Assembly: GCF_907164915.1 (NCBI RefSeq)
Contig: NC_061868.1
Location: forward strand, 30,129,939 to 30,193,938
Direction of reading: 5' to 3'
Origin: Impatiens glandulifera
Lineage: Eukaryota > Streptophyta > Magnoliopsida > Ericales > Balsaminaceae
DNA length: 64,000 nt
Made by a program: the position numbers and the translations under genes. Below are positions 35,525-47,772 of the stretch, piece by piece. Under the pieces are notes generated by a model that saw only the letters and a program-made list of their open reading frames with translations, ran no database searches and was not told the DNA's origin. Positions within the stretch are counted from its first letter, which is position 1. The number at the start of each line of letters is the position of its first letter.

Positions 35525-36470
35525 TCATATATGAGCTTTTTCTTTAGGATTGCTTAATATGTTCAAATGTTTAGACCATTTTTCCAACTTCGTGCAGTTA
35601 GATCCAATATATGTACGCTCATTTTTCAGAATTTTATCCATATTTGATCTCTTCTTAAATTTCAAAAAAATAGAGATCATGTACATTTGCTGAATTTTCT
35701 CCAATCTCTTTTCCTCCCATTGCTTCATAAGTGCCTCTTTGGTGACTATGAAGGAAAGTCTATTATTTCCTATGTAGTTTCCCACCACTACATTTTCCCA
35801 TTCCCTAACACAATTTTCGTCTACTATAGCAGGTAATTTAAATTCAAAAAGAGAATTCAATACCTCCACTTTTGTCTGTACATTGCCCAAGTAGATTTTT
35901 CCTTTGTATGCATGATCTTCAACCTTTTTCTCAATGTTGTTTTTTCAGACTTCATTGATTTTCCATGTAGAATTACTTCTGATAGTATAGCTGTTTGATT
36001 TAGGAGCATTCATTAACTCCCTCATTGTTGTAACAAACCATTTTACTATCACTTCATATTCATTCTTTTTGAGTAAATTCCAGTCTTGGAGATAGTGAAT
36101 TTTAAACTGGACGGTTGTGCTTTGTATTTTCTCCTTGATGAGTACAATCTCTCCTTTCTTAAAATGCATCAAGAGTTTGGTGATTTGTTTTTTTATTCCA
36201 AATAAATTTTCCTTTGATTATACCCTATCATCAAAACTCCTTATTTCTTCTCCTTGATCCCTGCATTATTTTCCAAAGGCTTTTGGGCAGCAATTAGGTC
36301 TTTGCTGATTTCCTACACTTTTTCGTCAATAACTTCTTCAACTATTTTATTCATTTCTTCTCTATAGTTTCTTTGACTCTTTTAAAAACAAAGTCCTGCA
36401 CTTCTATGGCCTTAACTCCTTTAAGAACAAAATCCTCCACTTCTTTTGCCTTGTTGTTTTTCCTTTAATC
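35525..36470 (-). pseudogene. Degraded minus-strand ORF, possibly DUF4283-like (LINE or retroelement associated)
   Basis: Two open pieces (36172-35945 and 35890-35525) and a weaker upstream piece read in one direction. The downstream piece has CVREWENVVVGNYIGNNRLS followed by FIVTKEALMKQWE. This resembles the WxxxLVGxFIG...PxxVVKxALxKxW pattern of plant DUF4283 proteins. The upstream piece is Lys/Glu-rich (VEDFVLKGVKAIEVQDF) and may be a coiled coil. Stops separate the pieces. The family assignment is from pattern memory only and is tentative. Confidence 0.35.
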
Positions 36471-38017
36471 CATATTCCAATAAGACCTCAGAATAGGGGA
36501 TTAAAGTCAGAACAACAATCTTGAAACGATCTTATTTAAACCCTAGACGATTTTCCCAGATGTGTCGAACGTTCCAGACGTACGTACCTATCGTGCCGAT
36601 CGTGCCAGATGTGCTGATGATCTTTACTCCGTCCACGTTTCCTGTAACCGACTACCAAATCAACTGAATTGCGCGACTGAGCAATTGTGCTGAAAGTATC
36701 GATTGTGCCAAACGTGCCGAAGATCTTGATTTCGACGCGATTCTTTATTTAATATGAGAATGTGCACGTATTTGGGGAATAAATTCAAGATTCCATCGCT
36801 AGAAAATTCTCGTCGAAAATCTTCAAAGCTTTTCTCTCTTCTTGTGTTGAAATATTTAAGTTATCTAAATTTTTAATTGACTAAAAATCCAACTTATAAG
36901 CCTAATCCCATTCTTTCTTTTTTTATTGGTGAGTCAACTTGTGGACTCACCAGCGAGCCAACTCGTATTCATGGATCCAACATGCCAGTTTGCAAACCCT
37001 TCGTTCGTGTGGCTCAAAGGAACAACCTTGTTTTCTTGTTCTTTTTTTAAAACTATTCATTCATTGGATTCATTCTTAAACGAAAAATGATAAATTCAAA
37101 GAAATTTCAGAGATAATAAATCCACGAATAGACGTAGCATTTCATGTGGGTAGGAGATTAAAAATTTTAAATATGTCCTGAAATGCACGTGAGTAGGAGA
37201 GGGAAAATTAAAAATGTCCCGAAACGCTAATTTTGGGTCCCGAAATGCACGTGGGTATGAGAGGGAAAATTAAAAATGTCCCAAAACGGTCATTTTGTGT
37301 CCCCGGAATGGTCATATCGGTACAAAATAAATCTGGTCCTGAAATAAGCGTTTTCTGGACCTAAAATGTGCATTTCGGGACGGGGACAATATGACAGGCC
37401 ACTTCAGATTCGTAAACTTGCTTTCGTTAAAATTTTTGTTGAGTTTATTGTTCCTTTTCTCAAACAATTATCCATTAAGGTAATTAATTTGTCTCTCTAA
37501 ATTTACAAATAATTTAATTTAATTTCATAAATATAATATATATATATATATAATTAAAATTAAACATACTAAATTAAATAATAAAAATAATAAATAATTT
37601 AAATATTATATATTAAAATAAAATATATTATATAAACATTTAAAAAAATAAAAACTTATTAAAATAAATTACATATTTGAAAAAACAGATATATTATATA
37701 AATATTAAAATTAAATATATTAAGTTAAAATTAAAATAAAATACATGGTAAGAAAAATCAATCTTATTGTAAAATTTATTAAAATAAAATATATATTTAT
37801 AACTTTTTGTAATAAATTTCACTTCTCTTATAATATATTTGATTTTGATTTTTTTTAATATATTTGATTTTAATATTTGTTTAAAATATGTATTTTATTT
37901 TAATATTTTTATAATAAATACGACTTCTCTTATAATTTATTTTATTTTTATTTTAATATTTATATAATATATTTAATTTTAATTTGAATATTTGTATAAC
38001 CTATTTTTATCTTATAA
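36471..38017. other. Non-coding stretch, GC-richer then AT-rich
   Basis: About 36540-36760 is unusually GC-rich for this window, with repeated CGTGCC/GTGCCGA motifs. 37130-37330 contains short tandem repeats (separate entry). 37480-37980 is almost pure AT. No gene was recognised. Confidence 0.5.
37130..37330 (+). repeat. Imperfect ~75-bp tandem repeats
   Basis: GAAATGCACGTGAGTAGGAG at about 37178 and GAAATGCACGTGGGTATGAG at about 37243 are each followed by AGGGAAAATTAAAAATGTCC. A third, weaker copy (TTCATGTGGGTAGGAG) precedes them near 37140. Confidence 0.7.
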
Positions 38018-39639
38018 TGCATGGATCGCGTCTCGCAATCACTGAACCGAATATGGACCAAAAGGAGGATATAAAAGCTTACATGGCCAGAACCTTAAAC
38101 AAATATAAGGAAACACTTACACTGGCTAAGAGGGCTCTATATCACATAGGTACTACATTGATTTCAAGACTACAGGAATTGGTAAACTTGATTATTTCTT
38201 TGTTTTTTTATATGTTTGTTGTTTTGATACATAATCTATTAATTGCAGGTTATCCAGCCAATCTGGACTTTGATTATGGAGCTCTTGCACAGTTGCAAGC
38301 TTTCTCCCTAAACAACATTGGGGTTTGGGGACCATTCATTGAAGGCAATTATAGAATGCATTCGCGAGAGTTTGAAGTTGCTGTTTTGGATTGGTTTGCA
38401 AATCTATGGGAAATTCAGAACACTGATTATTGGGGATATATTACAAATGGTGGCACTGAAGGAAATTTTCATGGCATTCTAGTTGGGTACATAATAACTT
38501 AATTAATCTCTCCTTTTAACCTCATGGTTTCAGTTCTTTTCAAAATAATAAAAGATCATGCATCTTATATATGCTTATGTAGGAGAGAACTTCTTCCATA
38601 TGGGATACTATACACATCAAGAGATTCACATTACTCCGTCTTCAAAGCAACCAGAATGTATAAAATGGAGTGTGTCTAAGGTTGATACTTTATTCACGGG
38701 TGAGATGGATTATGAGGATTTCAGAGCCAAGTTGCTTCTTAATAAGGATAAGCCGGCCTACATCAATGACAATATAGGTGTGATGTTGTTCAAAATTAAA
38801 TTTAAAGTTAGTATCGTGTATACTTGTTAATTTTTTACATTATTGTAGGAACAATTGTGAAAGGAGATAATATTGACATGGTTATACAAATTTTAGAAGA
38901 CTGGATTTTCTGAGGATAGATTCTATATTCATTGTGATGGAGCATTATTTGGGATAATGATCTCATTTGTGGAGCATGTAAATTTGTGATCATTATTAAT
39001 TTCTTATGTAATCATGTAAATTTGGAACAATTTTAATGATTTTTATAATTTTTTAAATAGGCTTTTCAAATTTCTTTTAAGAAGTCAATATTGTATCACT
39101 ATTTCCGGACATAAGTTTGTGGGATGTCCAGCGCCGTGTGGAGTTTATATAACAAGGAAACAATACATTAACACTATCTCAACAAATATCGAGTTTTTGG
39201 GTTCTCTAAACACCACAATAATGGAAAGTATGAGCGGTCATGCTCCAATCTTCATGCGATACGCCTTAAACATGAATGGTCATGTAGGATTTGAGAAACG
39301 AGTTGAAAAGTGCCTTACAAATGCTCGTTACTTGAAATACCGGCTTAAGGAAGAAGGGACAAGTGTCATGCTCAATGAATTGAGCAGCACCGTGGTGTTT
39401 GAACGGCCTCTGGAAGATGACTTTGTCGATCGATGGCAACTCGCTTGTCAGGGAAGCACGGCACATGTAGTTGTCATGCCCAGTGTCACTATTGAAAAGC
39501 TTAAAGAATTCTTGGAGGAGTTGTTAAAGAAACGAATATACTGGTACAAAGATGGTGGAGTTCAGCCTCCTTGTCTTGCAAATCATATAGGGGGAGACAA
39601 TTGTCTTTGTCCTCTTCACATTTGTACTCTTCACAAATA
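38018..39639 (+). pseudogene. Serine/histidine decarboxylase-like pseudogene, copy 1
   Basis: Homologous to 48592-50189 and to plant group II PLP-dependent serine (histidine-decarboxylase-like) decarboxylases. Recognisable stretches are [58 protein letters not shown], the PLP-lysine motif ISGHKFVG and [14 protein letters not shown]. The same four intron positions are visible. The 5' end of exon 1, with the start codon, is missing; homology begins at 38018 in AT-rich DNA. Lesions include an extra T in exon 3 (ECV then stop, about 38677), missing bases in exon 4 (about 38862 and 38902) and a 2-base loss at the start of exon 5 (about 39087). It keeps the [19 protein letters not shown] region that copy 2 has lost. 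Confidence 0.9.
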
Positions 39640-39782
39640 GCCTATTATTACAATCCATCAATTTATATCTTAATTCTATCTATATGATATTAATTAATCA
39701 TCTAATAAGGATAAGCTTCTTAGAGAAGCTTATTTAGTATTTAAATATCATGATTGGGTTATGTTGTTCTCATCAAATTAGT

Positions 39783-40700
39783 TGTTATAATATAAAATGG
39801 TATCAATATATTATAAATTATGATAATATTAATATTATATTAGTTATCATATAAGTATAATATAATATCTATGTAATAGATTGCAATTCAATATAACATC
39901 CAATCCAATATTTCTCTCTTATTCGAACATGGATTAACATTAGTTTTGTTTTTGAGAACATCAAGTCATAGATTTCCGCTGTTTCCATCAATGGTTATTC
40001 CAATTATTGATGGAGGACTCTAATAATTTATTTATATATTTTTAATAATATCATTTTTTTTATGAGATGTTAATGTTAATTTTCTTATTTTTTTCAACTA
40101 TCATATACTCTGAGTTTGTTTCCTCAAATGTTGTTTTTCTTGGTTTTAATTTAATAATATGATATTCTTCGTTGGTTTTCTTCTAGTCAACACAATATTA
40201 TTCTTTTGTTATGATGATTTTCTTATGTGTTGTTTCAAACAACATTCTATACTCATGGGATTCTACCTTTTTCACTGATTTTCTTTATAGACAACACATT
40301 GTTATCCCGTCGTTAAATAGATCTCGAGACTCATGATTAACTTTGGAGTTTCTTTTCGGTTGTTGTTTAACCCAGCATTCAATGCCCATTGGATTATACT
40401 TTATTCGGTGGTTCTTTCCAGTCAAAACATTGTAATATTGTTATTTCATGCATCTCAACGTTCAGAAGTTTATGAGTTTGAAGAACAAAACATCAATATT
40501 TTACAATCTCATTTAAAAACCTCAAGTTATTCAAGTATTTTTTTTATCTTAAGTTTGTAAAGGGATGTTACAATATCTATATGTAAAATATTATCATAAT
40601 ATTATAAATTATTTATATTATTATATTAGTTTCCTTATAAGTCTAATTTAATGTCGATATAATAAATATAAACTATTTAATTCAATATAACCTTCATACA
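39783..40700 (+). mobile_element. TRIM-like LTR element in the 3' flank of decarboxylase copy 1
   Basis: The 3' flanks of the two decarboxylase copies align to about 39775/50340 and again from about 40730/50360. The intervening ~950 bp exists only here. Its ends look like decayed direct repeats (TGTTATAATATAAAATGG at 39783 and TGTTACAATATCTATATG at about 40566). The second repeat is preceded by AAAGGGA, a possible polypurine tract. The repeats resemble, in reverse complement, the LTRs of the TRIM at 53306-54587. No coding sequence is supported inside. Confidence 0.55.
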
Positions 40701-40729
40701 ATTTATTCTATATTTTAATAAAATAATTT

Positions 40730-41420
40730 ATTTGAGTATTAATTTATTTATGTGTCATTATTAGTTGAGTGTTCTCTCATCTTTCTTTATGTATGAAGTA
40801 AAGTACGTATTTGAGGAGTTTCTCCATTTATGAATTTTTATATAAAGTCAAAATCAATACAATCCATCAAAAAAAATACATCTAACACAAACTATAAAAG
40901 TATTGACACTAAGTATACCAATGAAACAAAATGCAACTTATAACACGAACTTAAGTAAAAACTGAACAATAAAAGAAATCTACAAAGTGTAGTCTCTAAA
41001 AGAGTTTAAAATAAAAAGTTCAGATGTAACATCAAACTTGTCCAAACTAAGAAATAGTCCTTCAATGTCCAGTTAAACTAGTTCAAACAAACCAACAAAA
41101 AATTGTATATAAAGATCTGCGCACATGCATGCCACCATTAGGCACAAAAAGACTTTCAAGACACTAAGAAGTAAGAACAAATCATTAAAGAGGTTGAAAA
41201 CAACCTCCACAAAACTCAAACGAAATGAGATTGCTCAAAACATAAAACGTAAAAAATTAGAAATAGATGAGAAGAATAGAGAGTACATATAGTCTAATAT
41301 ATTATATAAAATCTCAATAAAAACCAGTTATTAATCCGAAATAACTACTTAAACCATGATCTAATGACCAGTATCATGATATAGCCGATTGGAATGATTG
41401 CATCAGCAACGGCGAATCCA
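40730..41420. other. Non-coding stretch
   Basis: The first ~70 bp continue the decarboxylase 3' flank. The rest is A-rich on the + strand without an ORF or clear element ends. Confidence 0.5.
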
Positions 41421-41422
41421 GG

Positions 41423-41893
41423 ATTTTTATATATATATATATATAATGATGCTTAATTTTTAAAGTGTCCAAATTGCCGGGTCGAGAGCTGTGGTTAATT
41501 TGGATATTTTGGTCGGATTGTGGGTTGACCCACCCATAAACTTAAAACGGTTAAAAATAAAAATGCTAGAGGTATGTTTCAAACTTGCAACCTAACAAAA
41601 CAAGTACAACCCTTTAACCAACTATGCTAATAAGACTTTATATTTTAAATTCAACACCAAATTTGATGAACGCGGGAGTTTTAACATTAATATAAGTTTA
41701 ACTTTTTAACTAATTAATATATATATATATATATATATAATGATGCTGAGTAAATGGATACTTGGGTCGGATTGTGGGTTGACCTACCCATAAACTTAAA
41801 ACAGTTAAAAATAAAATTAAAAATGTTATCCGTAATTTTTTTTCACAGTTTTTTATATTATTACTCGTACAAATGCACGGACTAAATGCTAGT
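41423..41893. repeat. Helitron-like array B
   Basis: One full and one shortened unit of the ~300-bp repeat seen at 20411 (TAATGATGCTTAATTTTTAAAG, GGTCGGATTGTGGGTT). It ends with a small hairpin (CGTAC-AAAT-GCACG, about 41868-41881), nine bases, and then CTAG before T. That is the arrangement of a Helitron 3' end. The hairpin has one mismatch. Confidence 0.65.
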
Positions 41894-43054
41894 TACACTA
41901 ATACGGGTAATAAATAAAAACATTAATCAAATTGTTCCATGAATATCCTTACTAAAATAAAATAAATGTATAAAATCTGATCAAAGATAAGAATATTCTA
42001 TTTAAAAAAGAAATTTATAAATTTAAAATTATATATTGAAGAAAAATTAAGTTTAAAAATGTAAAAAGTTAAATTAATTAAGTTTTAAATAAAAAATTAA
42101 CTATATATATAAATAAAGAAAATATGAGAGTATAATAAGTGAAGCTAATTATATGAGAATATAAGAAAAAATAAATAAAATATGAAAATAATAATAAAAT
42201 TACAAAATCATGATAAAAATTTATTACTAAGTGAATAGATATTTAGAAAAAAATTATAAATCATTAATGCATATAAATCGTTTTCGAAAACTAAATAATA
42301 TATTAATTTATATAATTTTTTAAATGATTTAAAATAAAATTAGAAGAGTATAATTATGAATTATATTAATTTTTAAAATATAATAAAAAAAAATTAAAAT
42401 TATAATAATTTATACAAAACTAAGGGAGAGGCCAGGATTTTATGACCTGACCTCCCATTATCATTTCCCTCCAATGCCAAACATAATATTTGTTATTCAT
42501 ATGCATATACATCTATATTGTTTTAAAATTCTATATTGTTTTAAAATTCTAACCTGGACTAGAGCCCGCCACATCGCTCCGGTGTGCATCAGTCATCCGC
42601 ACGAATAGAACATATATGAAAGTTTTTTTTATTTATAAAGAGTTAATTCTTATTAATTCAAATAGGAGATAATCATAAAATGATTAAATGATAATCTAAA
42701 CATTAAATAATATATCTTTGTAAAAATTAAAATTACAATGAAGATGACCCAATAATCTTATATTTTTTTAGGGTGCCTATCTAACTAGTTTGAGAGAGGA
42801 AGTAGAGAAAATCATACAAACTAATTTAAATAGTGTCGAAAGAATCTATATCAAATATTCTAAACGTTAATGAAAATTATCCTTGCCCGTGGGTTGGTAA
42901 AAAAACGCCGAAAAAAGTCTTGTCAAGTGATAACTGACCGTCTACATATTTGATCAAAATAATGAGAAACTCATAAAAAAAAACAAGTGAAGATACCTAT
43001 AAGAGGTCCTCTAAATGGAAGATCATTTCAAATAAGTCATTATTGAACAAATGA
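41894..43054. other. AT-rich non-coding DNA
   Basis: No gene was recognised. A short duplicated TTGTTTTAAAATTCTA occurs near 42518-42550. Confidence 0.5.
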
Positions 43055-43064
43055 GAAATAACTC

Positions 43065-43178
43065 CAAAAGTTGGCTTAAAAGATCACGGGTTCGATTCCA
43101 TCTAGAAGCGTTTTGAGTTTAAGCGGGATACATGGTTGTGAGGTGTAATATTAGTTCTCTTTTAATTCCAAAAAAAAA
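43065..43178 (+). mobile_element. SINE, 5'-truncated, with perfect 10-bp target duplication
   Basis: The segment contains a tRNA-type B box (GGGTTCGATTCC) and the family body (ATCTAGAAGCGTTTTGAGTT). It ends in an A-run and is flanked by GAAATAACTC at 43055-43064 and 43179-43188. The A-box half is missing, so this is a short insertion product. Confidence 0.85.
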
Positions 43179-43188
43179 GAAATAACTC

Positions 43189-44339
43189 ATGAACTGACAA
43201 CTTCATCCCCTTTGTTTCTAAGAAGAGGATGTACACATACTCAAGAAAAGATCACCAAAACAATCGGTAGATATAAGTAGCAAACGACCCACCAAAATTT
43301 GGGAGTATTATTCGAATTATAAAAATTTGAGACGACAAAAATTCGATCCGACTAAACATAATGTCAGATCAAATAAAATACAACATCAACTCAAATTTGA
43401 GTGATGAAAATAAAAATAAAGCACCCTCCTCATAAAAAAAAATCATCCAAGAGGTCGAGACAAAAACAACTTTTTTTTTCACCTTATTCTCTAGCTTTTA
43501 TGTAATTGGTATTTTTCTCAGATTGCTCCCTGAAGTTAAAAGATGTCTGATTTTACTCCATGTATTTCTAGAGAAATCTGAAATACATCATTCATTGAAG
43601 TTAATATTTTACACCTTTATTTATTTGTTTTCTCACCTCCCATCGTCTTCCCTACTACTACTTTCTATGTCATATTTCAATTCCGTGGTTGTCAACCACC
43701 TTAAATAAATTTTAAAATTCCTACTTAAATATGAATCTCTTACATTCTTTTCTTGCATTAAACTATATAATTTTGAAAATTAACTTTTTATAAACAAATA
43801 AAATTAAAATGTGAAATATTTACAAATGATATATCATTGCATTACCATTCATACATAATCTCCTTAATTTCTTACATGTATCTTATTTTTTTAATTTTAT
43901 CCATAATTTCTAATTGTCAGTTTTATTTTTTTCATTATCTCATTAAAAATAATTATTTACATACTCATTGCCACTTTTCATATTATATTATTGTATATTT
44001 TCTTGGTTTTTTAGAAATCTTAGGTATTATTTAGTTGTTACATTTATTTTTCTATAAATGTGAATCACAATAAATACAAAATAAATAAAGTTGAATTTCT
44101 AATTTGAAATTTTATTTAATGGTTTTTTTATTTCAAAATATTTTGTTTGATTGAAAATTGAATCAAAATTGTTTTTTTGAATTAAAATTGAAAGAAAAAA
44201 ATTTATTCAAGATTAGTATTTTTTCCATTATGTTTGTACTAGAAAAACAACTTTTATTAATTAATTTGAACAACAATTTAATGAGAGTAAGAAAAATAAT
44301 AATAATATGATCGATTTAATTAATAAGAGTAAAAAATAT
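43189..44339. other. AT-rich non-coding DNA
   Basis: Short open frames on the + strand here (for example 43523-43708) are composed of common AT-rich codons and match nothing I recognise. Confidence 0.5.
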
Positions 44340-44343
44340 TAAC

Positions 44344-44460
44344 TCACCAAGGTAACACAGTAATAAGAGTCGGTTTAAAAGATCAAAATGTCACCTGCTC
44401 AATTTCATCTGGAAACACTTTAAGTTAAAACAAGACAAGACAAATTAATTTTCTTTAATT
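44344..44460 (+). mobile_element. SINE copy, diverged
   Basis: CCAAGGTAACACAGTAATAAG then AGTCGG, AAAATGTCACCTGCTCAATTT and CATCTGGAAACACTTTAAGTT follow the layout of the SINE at 44840-44981 with many substitutions. The A- and B-box positions are recognisable but decayed. Confidence 0.6.
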
Positions 44461-44839
44461 AAAAATAAATAAAAAATACTAATAATATGATTTAATTAAA
44501 TATAGAAAAAATAATTAAATAATGTATGAATAGTTAAATACAATAAGACTGAGGATATAAAGAAAGAGAGATAATTTAAAAAGGAATATGTATTGAAAAA
44601 CTTGAAAGATGAAAAAAAGAAAGGTATAACTAATGTGAAATATGAAATATAAATGAAATGAAATAAAATGATTTAGAAAAGAGAAATATTGAAATAAAAA
44701 AAAATGAGGAATAGTTTATGTATAATGGAAAGTATAAAAAAAATAGAAAATAGAGACCTAAGATATTTAGAAAATGAAATAAAATAGAAAGTAAATAAAA
44801 AAAAGTAATTATTTTATTAAAATGTGATTGACATGACTT

Positions 44840-44981
44840 TTTTTTCAAAAGAGCTAACATGATACCCCACGGGCCACAACCATGATCATTCGCTTAAACT
44901 CAAAGCGCTTCTAAATGGAATCAAACTCGTTACATTTTGGTCTCTTATGTCGACTCTTACCACTAGGCTACCTTAGTGGGA
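44840..44981 (-). mobile_element. Full-length tRNA-derived SINE with 15-bp target duplication
   Basis: On the - strand it starts near CCCACTAAGGTAGCCTAGTGG. It has an A box (TAGCCTAGTGG), a B box (AGTTTGATTCC), the body TTTAGAAGCGCTTTGAGTTT and an A-tail, seen as the T-run at 44838-44845. TGATTGACATGACTT is duplicated perfectly at 44825-44839 and 44982-44996. It is the best reference copy for this SINE family in the window. Confidence 0.88.
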
Positions 44982-45044
44982 TGATTGACATGACTTATTT
45001 CAAAACTTGGATTTAAAAGATTCAGTGTAGTATTAATATTATCT

Positions 45045-45046
45045 AA

Positions 45047-45084
<38 letters not shown>

Positions 45085-45323
45085 GTAAATTGATATTTGG
45101 GTCGAATTATGGATTGACCCGTACATAAATTTAAAACGATAAAAAATTAAAAATAAAAATGCTATAGGTATGTTTCAAACTTGTAACCTAACAAAAACAA
45201 GTACAACCCTTTAACCAAATAGGCTAATAAGACTTTATCTTTTAAATTTAATACCAAATTTGATTAACGCGGAATATTTTAACAATATAAACTCATTTTT
45301 TAACTAAATATTTTAATTAACTA

Positions 45324-45359
<36 letters not shown>

Positions 45360-45575
45360 GATACTTAATTTCAAAGTGTCCGGATTTCCGGGTCGAGAGT
45401 TGTGATTAATTTGAATATATATGTGAGAGTAAATAGATACTTAGGACGGATTGTAGGTTGACCTGCCTATAAATTTAAAATGGTTACAACCTTTAACTAA
45501 GTGTGATTGGGACGTGGTTTGCCGAGGGGTAATAGGCTGATATCAATTGAAAATTGTTAAAAAAATATGACTCAA
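45045..45575. repeat. Helitron-like array C
   Basis: Two partial units of the ~300-bp repeat, separated by a long (TA)n run (about 45325-45356). They are followed by the same tail as array A (AAGTGTGATTGGGACGTGGTTTG at about 45498). Confidence 0.75.
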
Positions 45576-46500
45576 ATATTTGATTGACGAAAGTGTGAGG
45601 TCACGATGCTAATTGTTAAAAAGTATTAATAAAATATTTAATTGACCAAAGTGAAGTGTAAGATCACGAAATAGGAGGTTTATTCAGAAAAAATATGTGA
45701 GAAGATAAGTTATTTTACCGAAGTGAATAAAATTTGGAATGAGTGTGTTCTAGTTTTTGTTTTAATATATTATTCATTATTTATTAAGAATTAAAAACAT
45801 TAAAGGGCATATTATTATTATTATTTTTATTTATATTTTTCTTTGGATGAATCTCACGAGAATCTTTCTAGTTTATCATATAAATGCAAAATATATATTT
45901 TGTTTTAATATAAAAAGTTATTTTATTTCAATTGATCGTATTTTAAGTTATATTAAATTCTTTGATCTCTTAGATCCATTATGTCAAATGAATTATACTA
46001 ATGGGTTATATTAATGATTTATTAGTTATGTTAGATATTTTGTTTAAACTTTCTTGACATGTTTGATTGAGTTTTTTTTATTTTGTATTCACTACATTTC
46101 TATTTTATTTTTATTATTTATTTATCTTTAAAAAAAATTATAATGACATAAGTGGACCAAAACAAAATAAACAAACTCACATTCTTTAAAATCATTACTT
46201 GTCACACCAGAACATAGAAAATCGGTGAATCAGACTAGTCAAATATTTTATAAAGAAATGAAAAATGACTCAAGAAAGGCTGCCAAATAAAATGTAATCA
46301 TATATAACATATCACCCCGGAAAATAAAAGTCACAATTAAGAACATCAAGAAACACAATAAAGCATTCATTCGTAGAGTATATATCATATGCAAATAACC
46401 TTTGAACATATCATAATCAAAGCCAAGTTAAAATTCACCTCGCTAAATTCTATCATATGAAAATAATTCAAGTTTTGTTTACTAGATAACTTATTGCTGA
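45576..46500. other. AT-rich non-coding DNA
   Basis: No gene or element end was recognised. Confidence 0.5.
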
Positions 46501-46504
46501 TGAA

Positions 46505-46640
46505 ATAGCAAGAAAAATAATCCATGGACTGTATAAACTTGGATGTGTCAAGATTGATATTGTATTGACTATTGAGATTTATTATAAAATTTCAAGCAAG
46601 TTGTTTTGTAATAGAGATAAACATGCAATCATTGTTTAAA
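46505..46640 (+). pseudogene. Ancient decarboxylase exon 3 relic (third copy)
   Basis: The + strand aligns without a large gap to exon 3 of the decarboxylase copies (49221-49335). Shared blocks include GTATAAA, TGTGTCAAG.TTGATA, ATTAT, ATTTCA and CAAGTTG. Its translation around CVKIDIVL and NRDKHAII parallels CVKVDTLF and NKNKPAIV. Divergence is much greater than between the other two copies and only this exon is recognisable, so it is an older duplicate. Confidence 0.6.
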
Positions 46641-47770
46641 AGATAATTTGAAAATTTTATTAGATATAAATAAGTCGTAACCACTAATTAAAAACACATT
46701 ATTCTATATCGGATATATATGGTATTGAGTGGTATTGAGCTATATTAACTGTATCTGCGCAGATTGACAACAGTTGACAGAGCATGCATAAGTATTGCGG
46801 AAATGGAAAATCAAATGTTTTTGTATGTGGTTGTCATTGCTCTAAATTTCAAATTAGGTTGGTATTGTTAAATGTCAATTCCAAAATATTTGGTTGATGT
46901 TTAGCATACCAATATTATAGGTAGTCGACATTGCCTAATATATATCAAACTTTTTTTTGGTACAAACTACCCGACAAAACGTTTAGTTAAAACTCGAATT
47001 TAAAATATATATAATAAACAGCTTTTCTAACTTTAAATCGCCACTTTCTTAATTTAATTGTGCAAACAATTTTTAAACATCTTCACAACATTGTCAATCA
47101 ACAATTTTTTTTAATTTACAAACAATAATATTTCAACATTTACAAAATAATTCCCAAAAAAAGTATTCCTAATACAAATTAAGATCATTAAATTTATAAC
47201 TTAATATTATAAACTTTTTAGACTAATACACAGTAATACACGTTTAGCCTAATCAACTAACATCAACTAATATTATTCTTCATTCGAAATAATTTGTTCG
47301 GCCTCCAATTTTAACGTACCTATAAAACTATTTATAAGTAAAAAATTATCAAAATTAGAATTTCACATTAACAATTAAAGTTAATAATCTAATATATATT
47401 AGAAGACAATATAGTTGGTACCATCTATGTAGATGCAACTTTTAAAAATTGTGCATATGAAGGTCATTTTATTTTTTCATATCGAGTTTATCGTTTAATC
47501 TCGAGTCTTTCATTTCAATCTTTTGAATCGAAAAAGTTCTATTTTTATTTGATAAGTTTTTTTATTCTCTTAAAATGCATTTTATTTTGTATTTAATGTA
47601 TTTAATTTTAATATTTTTATAATATATTTAATTTTAATATAATATATTTAATTTTATTTTATCTGAACTATTTAATCTAATATGTTTAATTTTAATTATA
47701 TAAATTATATCTACAAAATTTAAAAAATATGAGTAGTTTAAAAATGTGAATAAAAATAAAAATATGGGTA
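46641..47770. other. AT-rich non-coding DNA
   Basis: No gene or clear element end was recognised. Confidence 0.5.
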
Positions 47771-47772
47771 GC

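Noticed and set aside
43523..44034. Two hydrophobic ORFs resembling small membrane proteins
   Set aside because: Phe/Ile/Tyr-rich translations are expected from AT-rich DNA; there is no start context, conservation or splice support.
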